Shown: piece after piece, positions 34,360-42,902 of the stretch | Numbering within the stretch: the first letter of the stretch is position 1 | Layout: each line of letters opens with the position of its first letter | NCBI RefSeq assembly: GCF_900660745.1 | Contig: NZ_LR215048.1 | Location: 1,736,001 to 1,800,000 of the forward strand | Source: Haploplasma axanthum | GTDB taxonomy: Bacteria > Bacillota_I > Bacilli_A > Acholeplasmatales > Acholeplasmataceae | DNA length: 64,000 nt | Direction of reading: 5' to 3' | Notes under the pieces: generated by a model | The model's input: only the letters and a program-made list of their open reading frames with translations | Database searches by the model: none | Told to the model about the DNA's origin: nothing | Position numbers and translations under genes: made by a program

Positions 34360-37069
34360 CAATTTCATCAACTGCACTTTGATAATTTTGTTTAGCACTT
34401 TCATTCAACCAGTAATTTGCTTTGTCTTGATTTTCTTTAACACCAAATCCGTCACGATAACATTTATATAATTGATATTCAGCACTTGCATATCCTTGTT
34501 TTGCTGATTTTTCATACCACATAAATGCAATTTTAGAATCAACTTCCACAAATTTACCATAAGCATAACATAATGCCAAATTATACTCTGCTACACTATA
34601 TCCTAAGTATGCTGCTTCTTTATACCATTTAAAAGCCACTTCTAAGTTAATATCTACTCCATATCCTAATTCATAAAATAAACCAACATTATTAATTGCC
34701 ATTGAATTCTTATAATCAGCAGCTTTTTCATAATAACTTAAAGCTGCTTTATAGTCTTGTTCAACTCCAATACCATGCTCATATAATCTCCCTAAATTAT
34801 AAAGAGCGCTTGAATTACCATTTTTAGCAGATTCATTGAACCAATAAAATGCTTTTTCATCATCAATATCAATCGTTGTTCCATTTTCATAAAAATAGGC
34901 CAAATTACATTGAGCTATTGCATTACCATGTTCTGCTGCTTTTAAATACCATTTAACTGCTTCTTCTAAATTAACATCAACTCCAAGACCACATTCATAT
35001 ATATAACCAATATTATTCTCAGCACGTTCATTCTCATCTTTAGCTGCTTTGAGATACCAATTCATTGCTTTATGATAGTCTTTTTCCGTTCCTAATCCAT
35101 TTTCATAAAGATATGCAAGATTAGCTTGTGCGCTTGAATTTCCTTGAATCGCTGATTTTTCGTAAAACTCAAAGGCCTTTTGATAATCTTTTTCAACACC
35201 TTCTCCAAGTTCATACTTAAGTCCTAAATTTAATTGTGATTTTGAGTATCCTTGTTCTGCAGCAGACTTATACCAATAAACTGCTTTTTCATAATCTATT
35301 GATACTCCATTACCTTTATCGTACATATAAGCTAAGTTATGTTGTCCAACTTCGTCGCCACGTTCTGCAGCAATTTCATAGTAATAAAGGGCTTTTTCAT
35401 AATCAGTATCTACTCCAAGTCCACTATCATACATATATCCTAAACTAACAGTTGCAGATGTATATTTTTGCTCATGAGCTTTTAAGTACCAATTGATTGC
35501 TTCTTCATAGTTTGCTTCTGTACCTTTTCCATAGGCGTATAATTGACCAAGATTATGTTGTGCAGTAGCATATCCGCCTTGTGCGGCTTTTTCGTACCAA
35601 TAGAGAGCTTTCTCATAATCAATATATCCCATTTTTCCATGTTCATATATAACACCTAAATTTGATTGAGCAATTATAAATCCATTATTTGCGGCTTTTT
35701 CATAATATTCAAGACCTTTTTCAATATTTGGTTCACCATATTGACCCATCTCATAAATATATCCTAAATTATTTTGAGCTCTCGCATTTTCTTGTTTACT
35801 AGCCTCTTCATACCAATAAACAGCTTTTTCAATACTCTTTTCTGTGCCAACACCTTCAGCATATAGATATGCTAGATTTGTTGCTGCAATAGAATCATTT
35901 AGCATTGCCGCTTTTTCATAATAATCAAGAGCCATTTTTAAATTTTTTTTATATCCAATACCTTCTTCATAGAAATAACCTAATGTTAAAAATGCTTTTG
36001 GAAAATTATTATCTTTAGCTTTTTCATACCATTTAATTGCTTCTTGTAAATCTTCATTAACAAAAACTCCATATCTATAACATTCTGCTAGACTATACAT
36101 TGATGCAGGATATCCTAATTCAGCTGCTTCCTTGTATATTTCAAATGCAGCTTCTAGATTAGTTTCTGTCCCATATCCATACTCATAAAAAAATGCTAAA
36201 CTTTGCATTGCAGGTGCATAATTATTTTTAGCAGCTTCGTTATACCAATAATAAGCATTATCTAAACTTTCTTCAACTTCGATCCCATATTCATAGAAAT
36301 ATCCAAGTGAATATTGTGCATAACTATGACCTCTTTCAGCAGCAGTTTGATACCAAAATAATCCTTGGACTGCATCTTTTGTAGTTCCAATCCCATAAAA
36401 ATAATATCTCCCTAAATCTGCTTGAGCATTTAAATGTTTTTTATTTCCTGCTTTTAAAAACTGATTAAAAGCAGCACTATCGTTCACTTCTGTACCAAGT
36501 CCATTTTGATAGCATAATCCTAAATTATAGATTGTATTTGGTGTTTCAGATTTACTTGCTTCTTCATACCAATAAAATGCTAAATCATCATTTTTCTCAA
36601 TAAATATTCCTTCTCTATTAAAAAAAGCTAAAAATAATTGTGCACTATGTAAACCTTCTAGTGCAGCTTTTTCACACCAATTAAATGCTTCAACATAATC
36701 TTTTTCAATAGATCCTAGTCCTTCAAAATAGAAAACACTCAATAAATAAGCACTATAAGTATCATTAGTTGCTTCTTCTAATAATCCTTCAAAAGAAATA
36801 TAATAGTAATAATTCGCTTTTTCTAAATCTGCTTGTACACTAACACCCATTTCATTCATCCAGCCAATGTAATATCCTGCTTTAGGGTTTTGATCATTGT
36901 TATAACTCTTTTTAAAATATTCAATTGCTTTATTTAAATTCACTTCAATTCCATACCCTTCATAATACATTACTCCTAAATAAAGGTATGCTAAAGCATT
37001 ATTCATGTTTAATGCTAAACTTTCTAACTCCGCTATTTCTTTTTTTATATACAACTCATAAATATTCAT
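34337..37069 (-). CDS. Sel1-repeat (SLR) protein, about 24 tandem repeats
   Basis: 910 aa made almost entirely of 36-residue Sel1-like repeats such as AQHNLGQLYAYGKGTEANYE followed by EAINWYLKAHEQ. Each repeat is a two-helix hairpin, so the protein should form a long superhelical scaffold for protein binding. There is no signal peptide and no catalytic domain. The repeats vary enough in DNA sequence to be old, and the array is longer than in most SLR proteins. SD AAGGAA precedes the ATG. The 3' end overlaps the cyclophilin terminator. Confidence 0.92.
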   Translation of the reverse strand: MNIYELYIKKEIAELESLALNMNNALAYLYLGVMYYEGYGIEVNLNKAIEYFKKSYNNDQNPKAGYYIGWMNEMGVSVQADLEKANYYYYISFEGLLEEATNDTYSAYLLSVFYFEGLGSIEKDYVEAFNWCEKAALEGLHSAQLFLAFFNREGIFIEKNDDLAFYWYEEASKSETPNTIYNLGLCYQNGLGTEVNDSAAFNQFLKAGNKKHLNAQADLGRYYFYGIGTTKDAVQGLFWYQTAAERGHSYAQYSLGYFYEYGIEVEESLDNAYYWYNEAAKNNYAPAMQSLAFFYEYGYGTETNLEAAFEIYKEAAELGYPASMYSLAECYRYGVFVNEDLQEAIKWYEKAKDNNFPKAFLTLGYFYEEGIGYKKNLKMALDYYEKAAMLNDSIAATNLAYLYAEGVGTEKSIEKAVYWYEEASKQENARAQNNLGYIYEMGQYGEPNIEKGLEYYEKAANNGFIIAQSNLGVIYEHGKMGYIDYEKALYWYEKAAQGGYATAQHNLGQLYAYGKGTEANYEEAINWYLKAHEQKYTSATVSLGYMYDSGLGVDTDYEKALYYYEIAAERGDEVGQHNLAYMYDKGNGVSIDYEKAVYWYKSAAEQGYSKSQLNLGLKYELGEGVEKDYQKAFEFYEKSAIQGNSSAQANLAYLYENGLGTEKDYHKAMNWYLKAAKDENERAENNIGYIYECGLGVDVNLEEAVKWYLKAAEHGNAIAQCNLAYFYENGTTIDIDDEKAFYWFNESAKNGNSSALYNLGRLYEHGIGVEQDYKAALSYYEKAADYKNSMAINNVGLFYELGYGVDINLEVAFKWYKEAAYLGYSVAEYNLALCYAYGKFVEVDSKIAFMWYEKSAKQGYASAEYQLYKCYRDGFGVKENQDKANYWLNESAKQNYQSAVDEIEKNKVVR

Positions 37070-37090
37070 AATAAATTCCTTCCAATAAAG

Positions 37091-37123
37091 AAAAATACAA
37101 CAAGAAACTATATATCTTGTTGC
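37091..37123 (-). terminator. Hairpin upstream of the Sel1 gene / downstream of the DUF1697 gene
   Basis: Stem CAACAAGA / TCTTGTTG with A/T flanks, probably ending transcripts from 37219. Confidence 0.65.
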
Positions 37124-37218
37124 ATTTTGTTTCTAATAAATAAATTATATCATATATATCATTGACATTAATCTTCATATTAGTCTCATCTAGTTATTCT
37201 TCTTCCAAGAGATTGTTT

Positions 37219-37764
37219 TTACTTTTTATGAACCTCAAGAATCTTTTTAGCTGTATTAATAGTTCTTATTGTTACTAAATTATTGACTTTACTGCTTGCA
37301 AATTTTGAAAGAACTGTTTTTTGAAATGCTGATAATTTGGCACGCCAATAAAAAACATTTTTATAGACATACATACTTTCATGTTCTGTTACCTTAGATT
37401 TTAAGGCTTCAAATATTTCTTCCGTAGAAGTTGGCGGAATAACAAAAATAATCGTATCATAATAATCTTTATCTATTTCTTGTAATTCTAATGGTATATT
37501 ATCTATTACATCAATAAGATTATCAATTTCAATAATTAAAACAGTAATATCAAGATTAAACTCTTTTTTAATAATTTCCTCGGAGGCTCTTTTTATGCTT
37601 TCAATATCTTTTTCATCACTTGAAAAAATAACATTGCCACTATTAATATATGTTTTAACATTAATATACCCAAATTTTTCAAATGCTTCTTTAAGTTCTT
37701 TCATTGGAACTTTATTCTTTCCACCAACATTAACCGCTCTAAGTAATGCTACATATGTTTTCAT
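37219..37764 (-). CDS. DUF1697 family protein
   Basis: 181 aa. MKTYVALLRAVNVGGKNKVP, MKELKEAFEKFGYINVKTYI and NSGNVIFSS are the DUF1697 signature. Function is unknown in general. SD AAAGGTGG precedes the ATG. Confidence 0.85.
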   Translation of the reverse strand: MKTYVALLRAVNVGGKNKVPMKELKEAFEKFGYINVKTYINSGNVIFSSDEKDIESIKRASEEIIKKEFNLDITVLIIEIDNLIDVIDNIPLELQEIDKDYYDTIIFVIPPTSTEEIFEALKSKVTEHESMYVYKNVFYWRAKLSAFQKTVLSKFASSKVNNLVTIRTINTAKKILEVHKK

Positions 37765-37856
37765 ATTAATCCACCTTTTTTTATTTATCTATAATAAATT
37801 TCCTATTTAAACTGTACCTTTTTTATAAGAGATCCACTTAATATATTATATTTTAC

Positions 37857-38567
37857 TTATTTTCTATATTCAATATTTGCTTTCCTTGCTTGTTCTGTTA
37901 ACTTTCTTGTTGGTATAAAAAACTTTTCACCATCTTTAATAAAATTCGTTCCACATTGCCTAAAGTTAAAGTTCACATTATGTTTCATACATTGTTTTCT
38001 AATATCTAAAACCCAATCAAAATCTAATGGTCTAGCATTTATGTCTGATTCTCCCCCAACGACAACAAGTTCAATATCTTTCAAATATGGTTCGATATTA
38101 ATACGTTCAATTAATGGTTGGCAAACAATATTTTTATGTTTTATTGGTAATCTGTTTAATATACTTAACTTTTTATCAACATTCTTTTGGTTTTCAACAG
38201 ATACTCCAACAACTAAATTATCATATCCATCATTCCAATCATCTGGTAATATATTTTCAAATCTATCAATTCTTTTTGTTAAAAAAAGAAAAATTAAATC
38301 ACTTCTTTCTTTTATCATTTTATAACATTCTAGTCGCCATTCATCTGCTTCTTCAATTAAAAAATCGGAACTAAAACAAAGATACACAATTGATCCACTC
38401 TTAATCTTGTATTCACCATTTTTATTTTTTTCAATTGGTTTATAAAAATCTTTCGTTTTAACAATTAGATTTGTATCAGTATTTCTTTTATAATCACCTT
38501 TATGAATATAACAAAACTTACAACCATCACTAACTCGATGGCAACCTCTCCAAGGATTCCAAAGCAT
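37857..38567 (-). CDS. DUF5131 (phage Gp37/Gp68-like) family protein
   Basis: 236 aa beginning MLWNPWRGCHRVSDGCKFCY, whose cysteines resemble a radical-SAM-like metal site. It continues IVYLCFSSDFLIEEADEWRL, IFLFLTKRIDRF, NLVVGVSVENQ and LVVVGGESDINARPLDFDWV, all typical of DUF5131 proteins found in phages and bacteria. Biochemical role not known. It is followed upstream on the same strand by the CDP-alcohol transferase gene. Confidence 0.8.
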   Translation of the reverse strand: MLWNPWRGCHRVSDGCKFCYIHKGDYKRNTDTNLIVKTKDFYKPIEKNKNGEYKIKSGSIVYLCFSSDFLIEEADEWRLECYKMIKERSDLIFLFLTKRIDRFENILPDDWNDGYDNLVVGVSVENQKNVDKKLSILNRLPIKHKNIVCQPLIERINIEPYLKDIELVVVGGESDINARPLDFDWVLDIRKQCMKHNVNFNFRQCGTNFIKDGEKFFIPTRKLTEQARKANIEYRK

Positions 38568-38571
38568 TATC

Positions 38572-39114
38572 TCACCTATCCTTATCTATGAAAAAACTTT
38601 TTCTATTAATATTAAAATCATTATACTTAATAGAAATCATTAATTCTTCAAGTATTACTAACGATGCAAAAACTAGTACAAAGAAATAATAAATATCATT
38701 AACAAAATTGGTTATTACTGGAATTAAAAAAATTAGAAAGCCTAAAGCTTTATTTCCAATTGTATGAACAATAAACATTTTTTTATATTTGAAATAATTA
38801 ATAAAAATAACAATAAGCTTAATAACAAATAAAACTATTAAAATCGTTATATATCCTAATACTAATTCATTTTTATTAACACTTATCCAGATAATTGTTA
38901 TTGAGAATAAAAAGAAATCAGAAAAACTATCAAGTTGTGCACCAAGTATAGTTTCTTGTTTTAGTTTTCTAGCTAAAAAACCATCAACAACATCACTTAA
39001 CCCAGCAAGAATATAAAAAATAAAAAAATGATTACTTCTAATGAAAAATATGCTAACAGCTACCAATATTATTCGTATTAATGTAACAATATTTGGAATA
39101 TTGATTTTTTTCAT
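38572..39114 (-). CDS. CDP-alcohol phosphatidyltransferase family protein (RBS split by an IS110 element)
   Basis: 180-aa membrane enzyme with the full family motif DVVDGFLARKLKQETILGAQ then LDSFSD, and about five helices. The product could be a phosphatidylglycerophosphate synthase or a related enzyme; the substrate is unclear. The start codon ATG at 39114 lies five bases from the left end of an IS110 element. Joining the DNA across the element restores AAGGTGA-GTTT-ATG, so the native Shine-Dalgarno now sits on the far side. Inside the element no good ribosome site stands before the ATG, so expression is probably reduced. Confidence 0.85.
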   Translation of the reverse strand: MKKINIPNIVTLIRIILVAVSIFFIRSNHFFIFYILAGLSDVVDGFLARKLKQETILGAQLDSFSDFFLFSITIIWISVNKNELVLGYITILIVLFVIKLIVIFINYFKYKKMFIVHTIGNKALGFLIFLIPVITNFVNDIYYFFVLVFASLVILEELMISIKYNDFNINRKSFFIDKDR

Positions 39115-39203
39115 AAACTCATGTAATAATTAAATTGTATTAGGTTAGTTAGAATACAACTTAATTATTTACTCCCTTCTTTCTAATTTAATATAATATA
39201 AAT

Positions 39204-39332
39204 GTACTGTGGATTTGTTACATATTTATACAGCATTGACTGTTTGAAGGTGACGCTTACCACGGTCTTTATTTTAATCAGCAATAGTTAGTTAGCGCTT
39301 TGACGCTTTTTACATGATTATGAGATAAAGAC
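39204..39332 (+). ncRNA. Putative IS110 bridge RNA A
   Basis: A TATAAT at 39192-39197 would start an RNA here. Target loop: stem ACTGTGG/CCACGGT (39206-39212/39260-39266) around hairpin CAG-CATTGA-CTG. Donor loop: stem GTCTTTAT/ATAAAGAC (39265-39272/39325-39332) around AGCG-CTTTGA-CGCT. Guides: TGAAGGTGAC (39245-39254) is complementary to 40662-40671 across the right junction (10/10). AATAGTTAGT (39283-39292) equals the right end at 40654-40663 (10/10). TTACATGA (39310-39317) is complementary to the left end at 39119-39126 (8/8). The left target guide (39225-39233) agrees with 39110-39118 at 6 of 9. Confidence 0.82.
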
Positions 39333-39380
39333 TTGCTGGACTTAACACAGTACCAAAAATTTAATTGGAGGTGTGTACTT

Positions 39381-40538
39381 ATGATCTACATTGGAATAGA
39401 TATCTCTAAGTACAAGCACGACTGTTTCATCGCCACTGAAACAAGTGTGTCGTTTTCTTTTGAAAACAATTCATCAGGCTTTAAGGAGTTATTAGAACAC
39501 TTTAAACCATTTAACAAAAGTGAAATGATAATAGGCCTTGAAGCTACAGGTCATTACGGAGATAACTTAAAATCATTTCTTTCTTCCCATGGATTTTCAT
39601 TCATGGAAATTAACCCTCTCTTAGTCAAGAAGTTTAGCGACTCTAAATCACTAAGAAAGTTAAAAACAGATAAGAAAGACGCAAAATTAATCTCTGAGTA
39701 TATGATGACTGTAGACTACAAAGCCTATCATCATCAATCTTATCATATAAGTGCCTTAAAATCACTAACACGTGAACGTTCAAAACTTATTTCATTTAGG
39801 ACTGCTCAATACAACATGATAACCAAAACACTTGATATTATTTTCCCTGAGTTTAATCCTTTTATGAAGGAACAAGGCTATTCAGATACTTCTTTATATA
39901 TCTTAAGCTATTTTAAGTCTCCAGATAAAATAGCCAAGATGACTGATCTTCACTATGATAAAATTAGAAAAAAATCAATGGGTAAGTTTTCTTATCCTAA
40001 GTTTATGAAACTTAAGGAATTAGCAAAAGAAACAATTGGTACTAGCCAAGACTATCATTTAGATAGACTTAGTACTTCGATATCTTACGTTGAGAAACTT
40101 AATACAGATATCAAAGTGATTGAATCTAGGATTACCGAATTAATGAAGAAATATCCTACATACTTTGGAAGTATTAAAGGTATTGGAATACTTACCGAAG
40201 CAATTATTCTAGCTGAATACGGTAATATTTCTCTTTATGATAGTCCTTCTCAGATGGTGTCATATGCTGGATTAGATTCAACAATTAAACAATCTGGAAC
40301 CATGTCTACTACCGGTAAACTAGTTAAACGTGGCAGCAAATATTTACGATCCGCCTTAATCAATATAACTTTGATATTGATGGTTAACAACCCCTTATTT
40401 TATGCTTATTATCATAAGAAGAAACAAGAAGGTAAACACCATAGGGTAGCGCAAGTAAATCTAGCAAAGAAACTTATTCGAGTTATACATCACTTAGAAA
40501 CAACTAAAACATATTTTGATTCGAGTCTTCTAAAATAA
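39381..40538 (+). CDS. IS110-family transposase A
   Basis: 385 aa from the ATG at 39381, which has GGAGGTG upstream; upstream codons to 39333 lie in the RNA leader. The RuvC-like DEDD domain has MIYIGIDISKYKHDCF (Asp), MIIGLEATGHYG (Glu) and KTDKKDAKLISEY (two Asp). A coiled middle follows, then the Transposase_20 domain with IKGIGILTEAIILAEYG and YAGLDSTIKQSG, whose Ser is the candidate nucleophile. It is the recombinase that would work with bridge RNA A. Confidence 0.93.
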   Translation: MIYIGIDISKYKHDCFIATETSVSFSFENNSSGFKELLEHFKPFNKSEMIIGLEATGHYGDNLKSFLSSHGFSFMEINPLLVKKFSDSKSLRKLKTDKKDAKLISEYMMTVDYKAYHHQSYHISALKSLTRERSKLISFRTAQYNMITKTLDIIFPEFNPFMKEQGYSDTSLYILSYFKSPDKIAKMTDLHYDKIRKKSMGKFSYPKFMKLKELAKETIGTSQDYHLDRLSTSISYVEKLNTDIKVIESRITELMKKYPTYFGSIKGIGILTEAIILAEYGNISLYDSPSQMVSYAGLDSTIKQSGTMSTTGKLVKRGSKYLRSALINITLILMVNNPLFYAYYHKKKQEGKHHRVAQVNLAKKLIRVIHHLETTKTYFDSSLLK

Positions 40539-40662
40539 CTCTTTACTTAAACTGTGGCGGTTAAGTAAAAGTCATCTGTAATAACTAGTAAAACCTCATT
40601 TCTAAGCAAATAGAGGTCTTTTCGTGTTTTCTTTAAAATAACACTTGACTTTTAATAGTTAG

Positions 40663-40720
40663 TCACCTTCATTCTTAATTTGAAAAAGAAATCACCTTCA
40701 TTCTTAATTTGAAAAAGAAA
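40663..40720. repeat. 29-bp tandem direct repeat (two copies)
   Basis: TCACCTTCATTC... occurs at 40663-40691 and again at 40692-40720, identical over 29 bp. The first copy begins exactly at the right core dinucleotide of IS110 element A. On the minus strand each copy contains the Shine-Dalgarno-like AAGGTGA that once served the phosphatidyltransferase gene. Confidence 0.9.
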
Positions 40721-40755
40721 TCAATACTAATAAATTGACTTCTTACTTTACATCT

Positions 40756-42090
40756 TTATTTTTTATCTAATTCTAAAACTTGTAAAACTCTCATTTGTTC
40801 ATTAATGTTCTCATCAATTAAATACTGTTCAAAAACAATCGTATTTTTAAGTTTATATTCTTTATGTTTAGAATACTTATTAAGTAAGTATTCCCAAGAA
40901 TTATTCAAATCCTTAAACAAAACAACTTGTCTTACAACTAATCCTCCTAGTATTTTACCTTTAAGTGGATTACCTTTAACCTTAATACTATCTGGAGTTA
41001 CAATACATAATTGAAATACAAAATCATCATTTTGTTCTTTTCTAAAGTCATATCTTCCAAAAATATAAATTGGTTCACTAGGTTTTGTTAAGTCAATATT
41101 ATGATCACTTAACCACTTCATACTATATTTTCTTCCTTCATCAATAGCATTACTACCTTTAAAATCATAAATACTTACATCAAATATTTTTGAATTTCTA
41201 ATCTCATCAGTATTTACATTTGTATTTTTATAATCAATCGACATATATAAATCGATATTTCCAATATGATCTAACATCTCATCAAAACCATGATGTTCTT
41301 CTAGCCATTGTCTTTCTGATAATTGAAATTTACTATTTTGAAGCCAAGATCCAAATCTTTGCCAGGTTTCTGCAATTTTTCCCCCGATATCCATTCTATC
41401 TTCTTTTTTAACTGTTACAAGTGCATACATGCCACCTTTAATTATTTTTATATCTAATGGATTAGCATTTTTTTTCACTTTTTCATTTAGTGTAAGACAA
41501 ACTTCATATCCATAAATACCACTATCATCTATTGGATTAGGATTGTTATATCCAAAGACTCTTAATCCCTCACTAACAATATCTAGTTTATTTTTTTTAA
41601 CCCATTCTTTAAATAATGCAAATGCACCATCTTCTGGGTTTTTACCATAATAATTAAACGTTACAACCTCAAAATCATTCATATGTTTTAAAATTTGGAT
41701 GTCTAATGCTTTTTCTTCTAATCTCATAAAATTCCTTTCAATTAAGTTAATTTTTTTAAACTTAAAGAAAGAGTATTGTTTCTTGTATTGAGATGGTAAA
41801 AACCCAGTTATTTTTTTAAATGCTCTACTAAAAGTATCTAAACTTTCATAATCATATAAAAAAGATAAATAAGTTGCTGTTTTTCCGGATTTTAAATGCA
41901 TAGCAGCCTCACTTATTCTTCTTAATCTGATATATTCTTTAACTGAATATCCAACGATTGATAAAAAGAATCTATATAGATTTGATTTTGACATTCCACT
42001 GCTTAAAGAAATTTCTTCAATATTTATTTTCTCTTCTAACTTGCCTTCTATCTTATCAATAGCGTTTTGTAGTATCTCATATATATTCAC
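40756..42090 (-). CDS. AraC-family regulator with GyrI-like effector-binding domain
   Basis: 444 aa. The N-terminal AraC HTH (about 10-105) has INIEEISLSSGMSKSNLYRF and YESLDTFSRAFKKITGFLPS. Two GyrI-like effector-binding stretches follow (KGGMYALVTVKKEDRMDIGG, WLEEHHGFDEMLDHIGNIDL; then YDFRKEQNDDFVFQLCIV). The start is a GTG at 42090 with AGAAGG upstream. Stand-alone GyrI-like genes and fragments at 42.2-46.7 kb suggest that this whole stretch came from one family-rich region. The effector is unknown. Confidence 0.85.
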   Translation of the reverse strand: MNIYEILQNAIDKIEGKLEEKINIEEISLSSGMSKSNLYRFFLSIVGYSVKEYIRLRRISEAAMHLKSGKTATYLSFLYDYESLDTFSRAFKKITGFLPSQYKKQYSFFKFKKINLIERNFMRLEEKALDIQILKHMNDFEVVTFNYYGKNPEDGAFALFKEWVKKNKLDIVSEGLRVFGYNNPNPIDDSGIYGYEVCLTLNEKVKKNANPLDIKIIKGGMYALVTVKKEDRMDIGGKIAETWQRFGSWLQNSKFQLSERQWLEEHHGFDEMLDHIGNIDLYMSIDYKNTNVNTDEIRNSKIFDVSIYDFKGSNAIDEGRKYSMKWLSDHNIDLTKPSEPIYIFGRYDFRKEQNDDFVFQLCIVTPDSIKVKGNPLKGKILGGLVVRQVVLFKDLNNSWEYLLNKYSKHKEYKLKNTIVFEQYLIDENINEQMRVLQVLELDKK

Positions 42091-42187
42091 AACAATAACC
42101 TTCTTTCTAATTCAATTTTAACTAATTTGAATAGAAAAAACTCGACATTTTTTCCAAAGATAATCATAAAATAAAAAATATTTTCAA

Positions 42188-42473
42188 CTATAAAAGTTTA
42201 ATTGGTAAAAAATATCCAAATCTATACACAAGGTTTTCTATATCTAAATTAACATACCCTATATTAGAATAATATTCCATCGAAAATCCATAACTGTAAT
42301 TTGGAATATATGACGTTTTCTTTAGATGTTCAAGTAAAAGATTATGTGCTCCACGTTCTAAATTAGGACTATCGCCCTCTATCCAAAGGATTGCAACTAA
42401 ACATTTTGGAATATTAATATAATCATAATGAGGTAAAATATCACTTTCAATTTTTCTATATATATTACTCCTT
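42188..42473 (-). pseudogene. C-terminal fragment of a GyrI-like effector-binding gene
   Basis: An open stretch without a start codon reads CLVAILWIEGDSPNLERGAH and later YSNIGYVNLDIENLVYRFGY, then a TAG. It is clearly homologous to the C-terminal half of the intact gene at 46164-46679 (CKMAILWIEGDTPNLERGAH). The N-terminal 80 or so residues are missing, and a stop lies just upstream in frame, so this is a truncated copy. Confidence 0.85.
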
Positions 42474-42649
42474 AAAATTTAAAATCTATTTTTTTAAACA
42501 TAGAATAATATCTTCCATCAAAAGGAATAAATTCTAAAACGCAAAAATCTGGATCTTTATGTTTTAATTCCGAGTTTGGATATGCACTTTTATATCCATC
42601 TTTCCAAAATTCTTTTTTAACATCTAAATCATTAACAATTTTCATAGTA
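42472..42649 (-). pseudogene. C-terminal half of a split pyridoxamine-5'-phosphate-oxidase-like gene
   Basis: Reads TMKIVNDLDVKKEFWKDGYK, DPDFCVLEFIPFDGRYYSMF, KKIDFKF and stops. This is the usual C-terminus of small PPOX-family proteins. Its N-terminal half lies on the other side of IS110 element B (44168-44416). Joined through a CC dinucleotide, the frame runs GCLLRGTMKIVND without a break. Confidence 0.85.
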
Positions 42650-42727
42650 CCTTGTATACTCTATTTATAATTATAGTATTCGGTGAGTATACATTCCTTC
42701 CGCATAATTTTGTACTATAATTTAACT

Positions 42728-42858
42728 AAGGCGCCGTGGATTTGTTTCATATAAATAACGCTTTGACGTTCATTAGAGGCTCTTACCACGGTTCCTATTT
42801 TTACTATCAATTAGTTAGTTAACGCTTCGACGTTTTATCACAAGGATATAGAAATAGG
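42728..42858 (+). ncRNA. Putative IS110 bridge RNA B
   Basis: TATAAT at 42716-42721 is upstream. Target loop: CCGTGG/CCACGG (42734-42739/42786-42791) around AACG-CTTTGA-CGTT. Donor loop: CCTATTT/AAATAGG (42794-42800/42852-42858) around AACG-CTTCGA-CGTT. Guides: TTAGAGG (42773-42779) pairs with CTCTAA at 44167-44172, and with a restored CCTCTAA. TAGTTAGT (42812-42819) equals the right end at 44159-44166 (8/8). ACAAGG (42840-42845) pairs with CCTTGT at 42650-42655 (6/6). The left target guide is not clear. Confidence 0.8.
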
Positions 42859-42902
42859 ATTCCCGTGCAAACTACGCGCCAAATAAATAGGAGGCGAGAT
42901 CT

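Larger units (their letters stand above)
39121..40664 (+). mobile_element. IS110-family element A
   Basis: Boundaries come from the bridge RNA guides. The dinucleotide TC occurs at both ends (39119-39120 and 40663-40664), with the element between. The left end holds a putative bridge RNA and the transposase follows. A terminator ACCTC/GAGGT + TCTTTT lies near 40591-40622. IS110 elements have no inverted repeats, and none is seen at the tips. Confidence 0.85.

Noticed and set aside
34337-37069. Regularly spaced repeats of about 108 bp that could suggest a repeat array such as CRISPR
   Set aside because: They are the codons of 36-residue Sel1 repeats in one long open frame; the DNA repeats are imperfect and lack spacers.
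39333-39380. An N-terminal extension of 16 residues on IS110 transposase A
   Set aside because: GGAGGTG lies just before the ATG at 39381, where the conserved MIYIGID begins.
40539-40662. Bridge RNA downstream of the transposase, as in the IS1111 subgroup
   Set aside because: The right ends hold only a terminator and the tip. The paired loops and guide matches lie upstream in all four elements.
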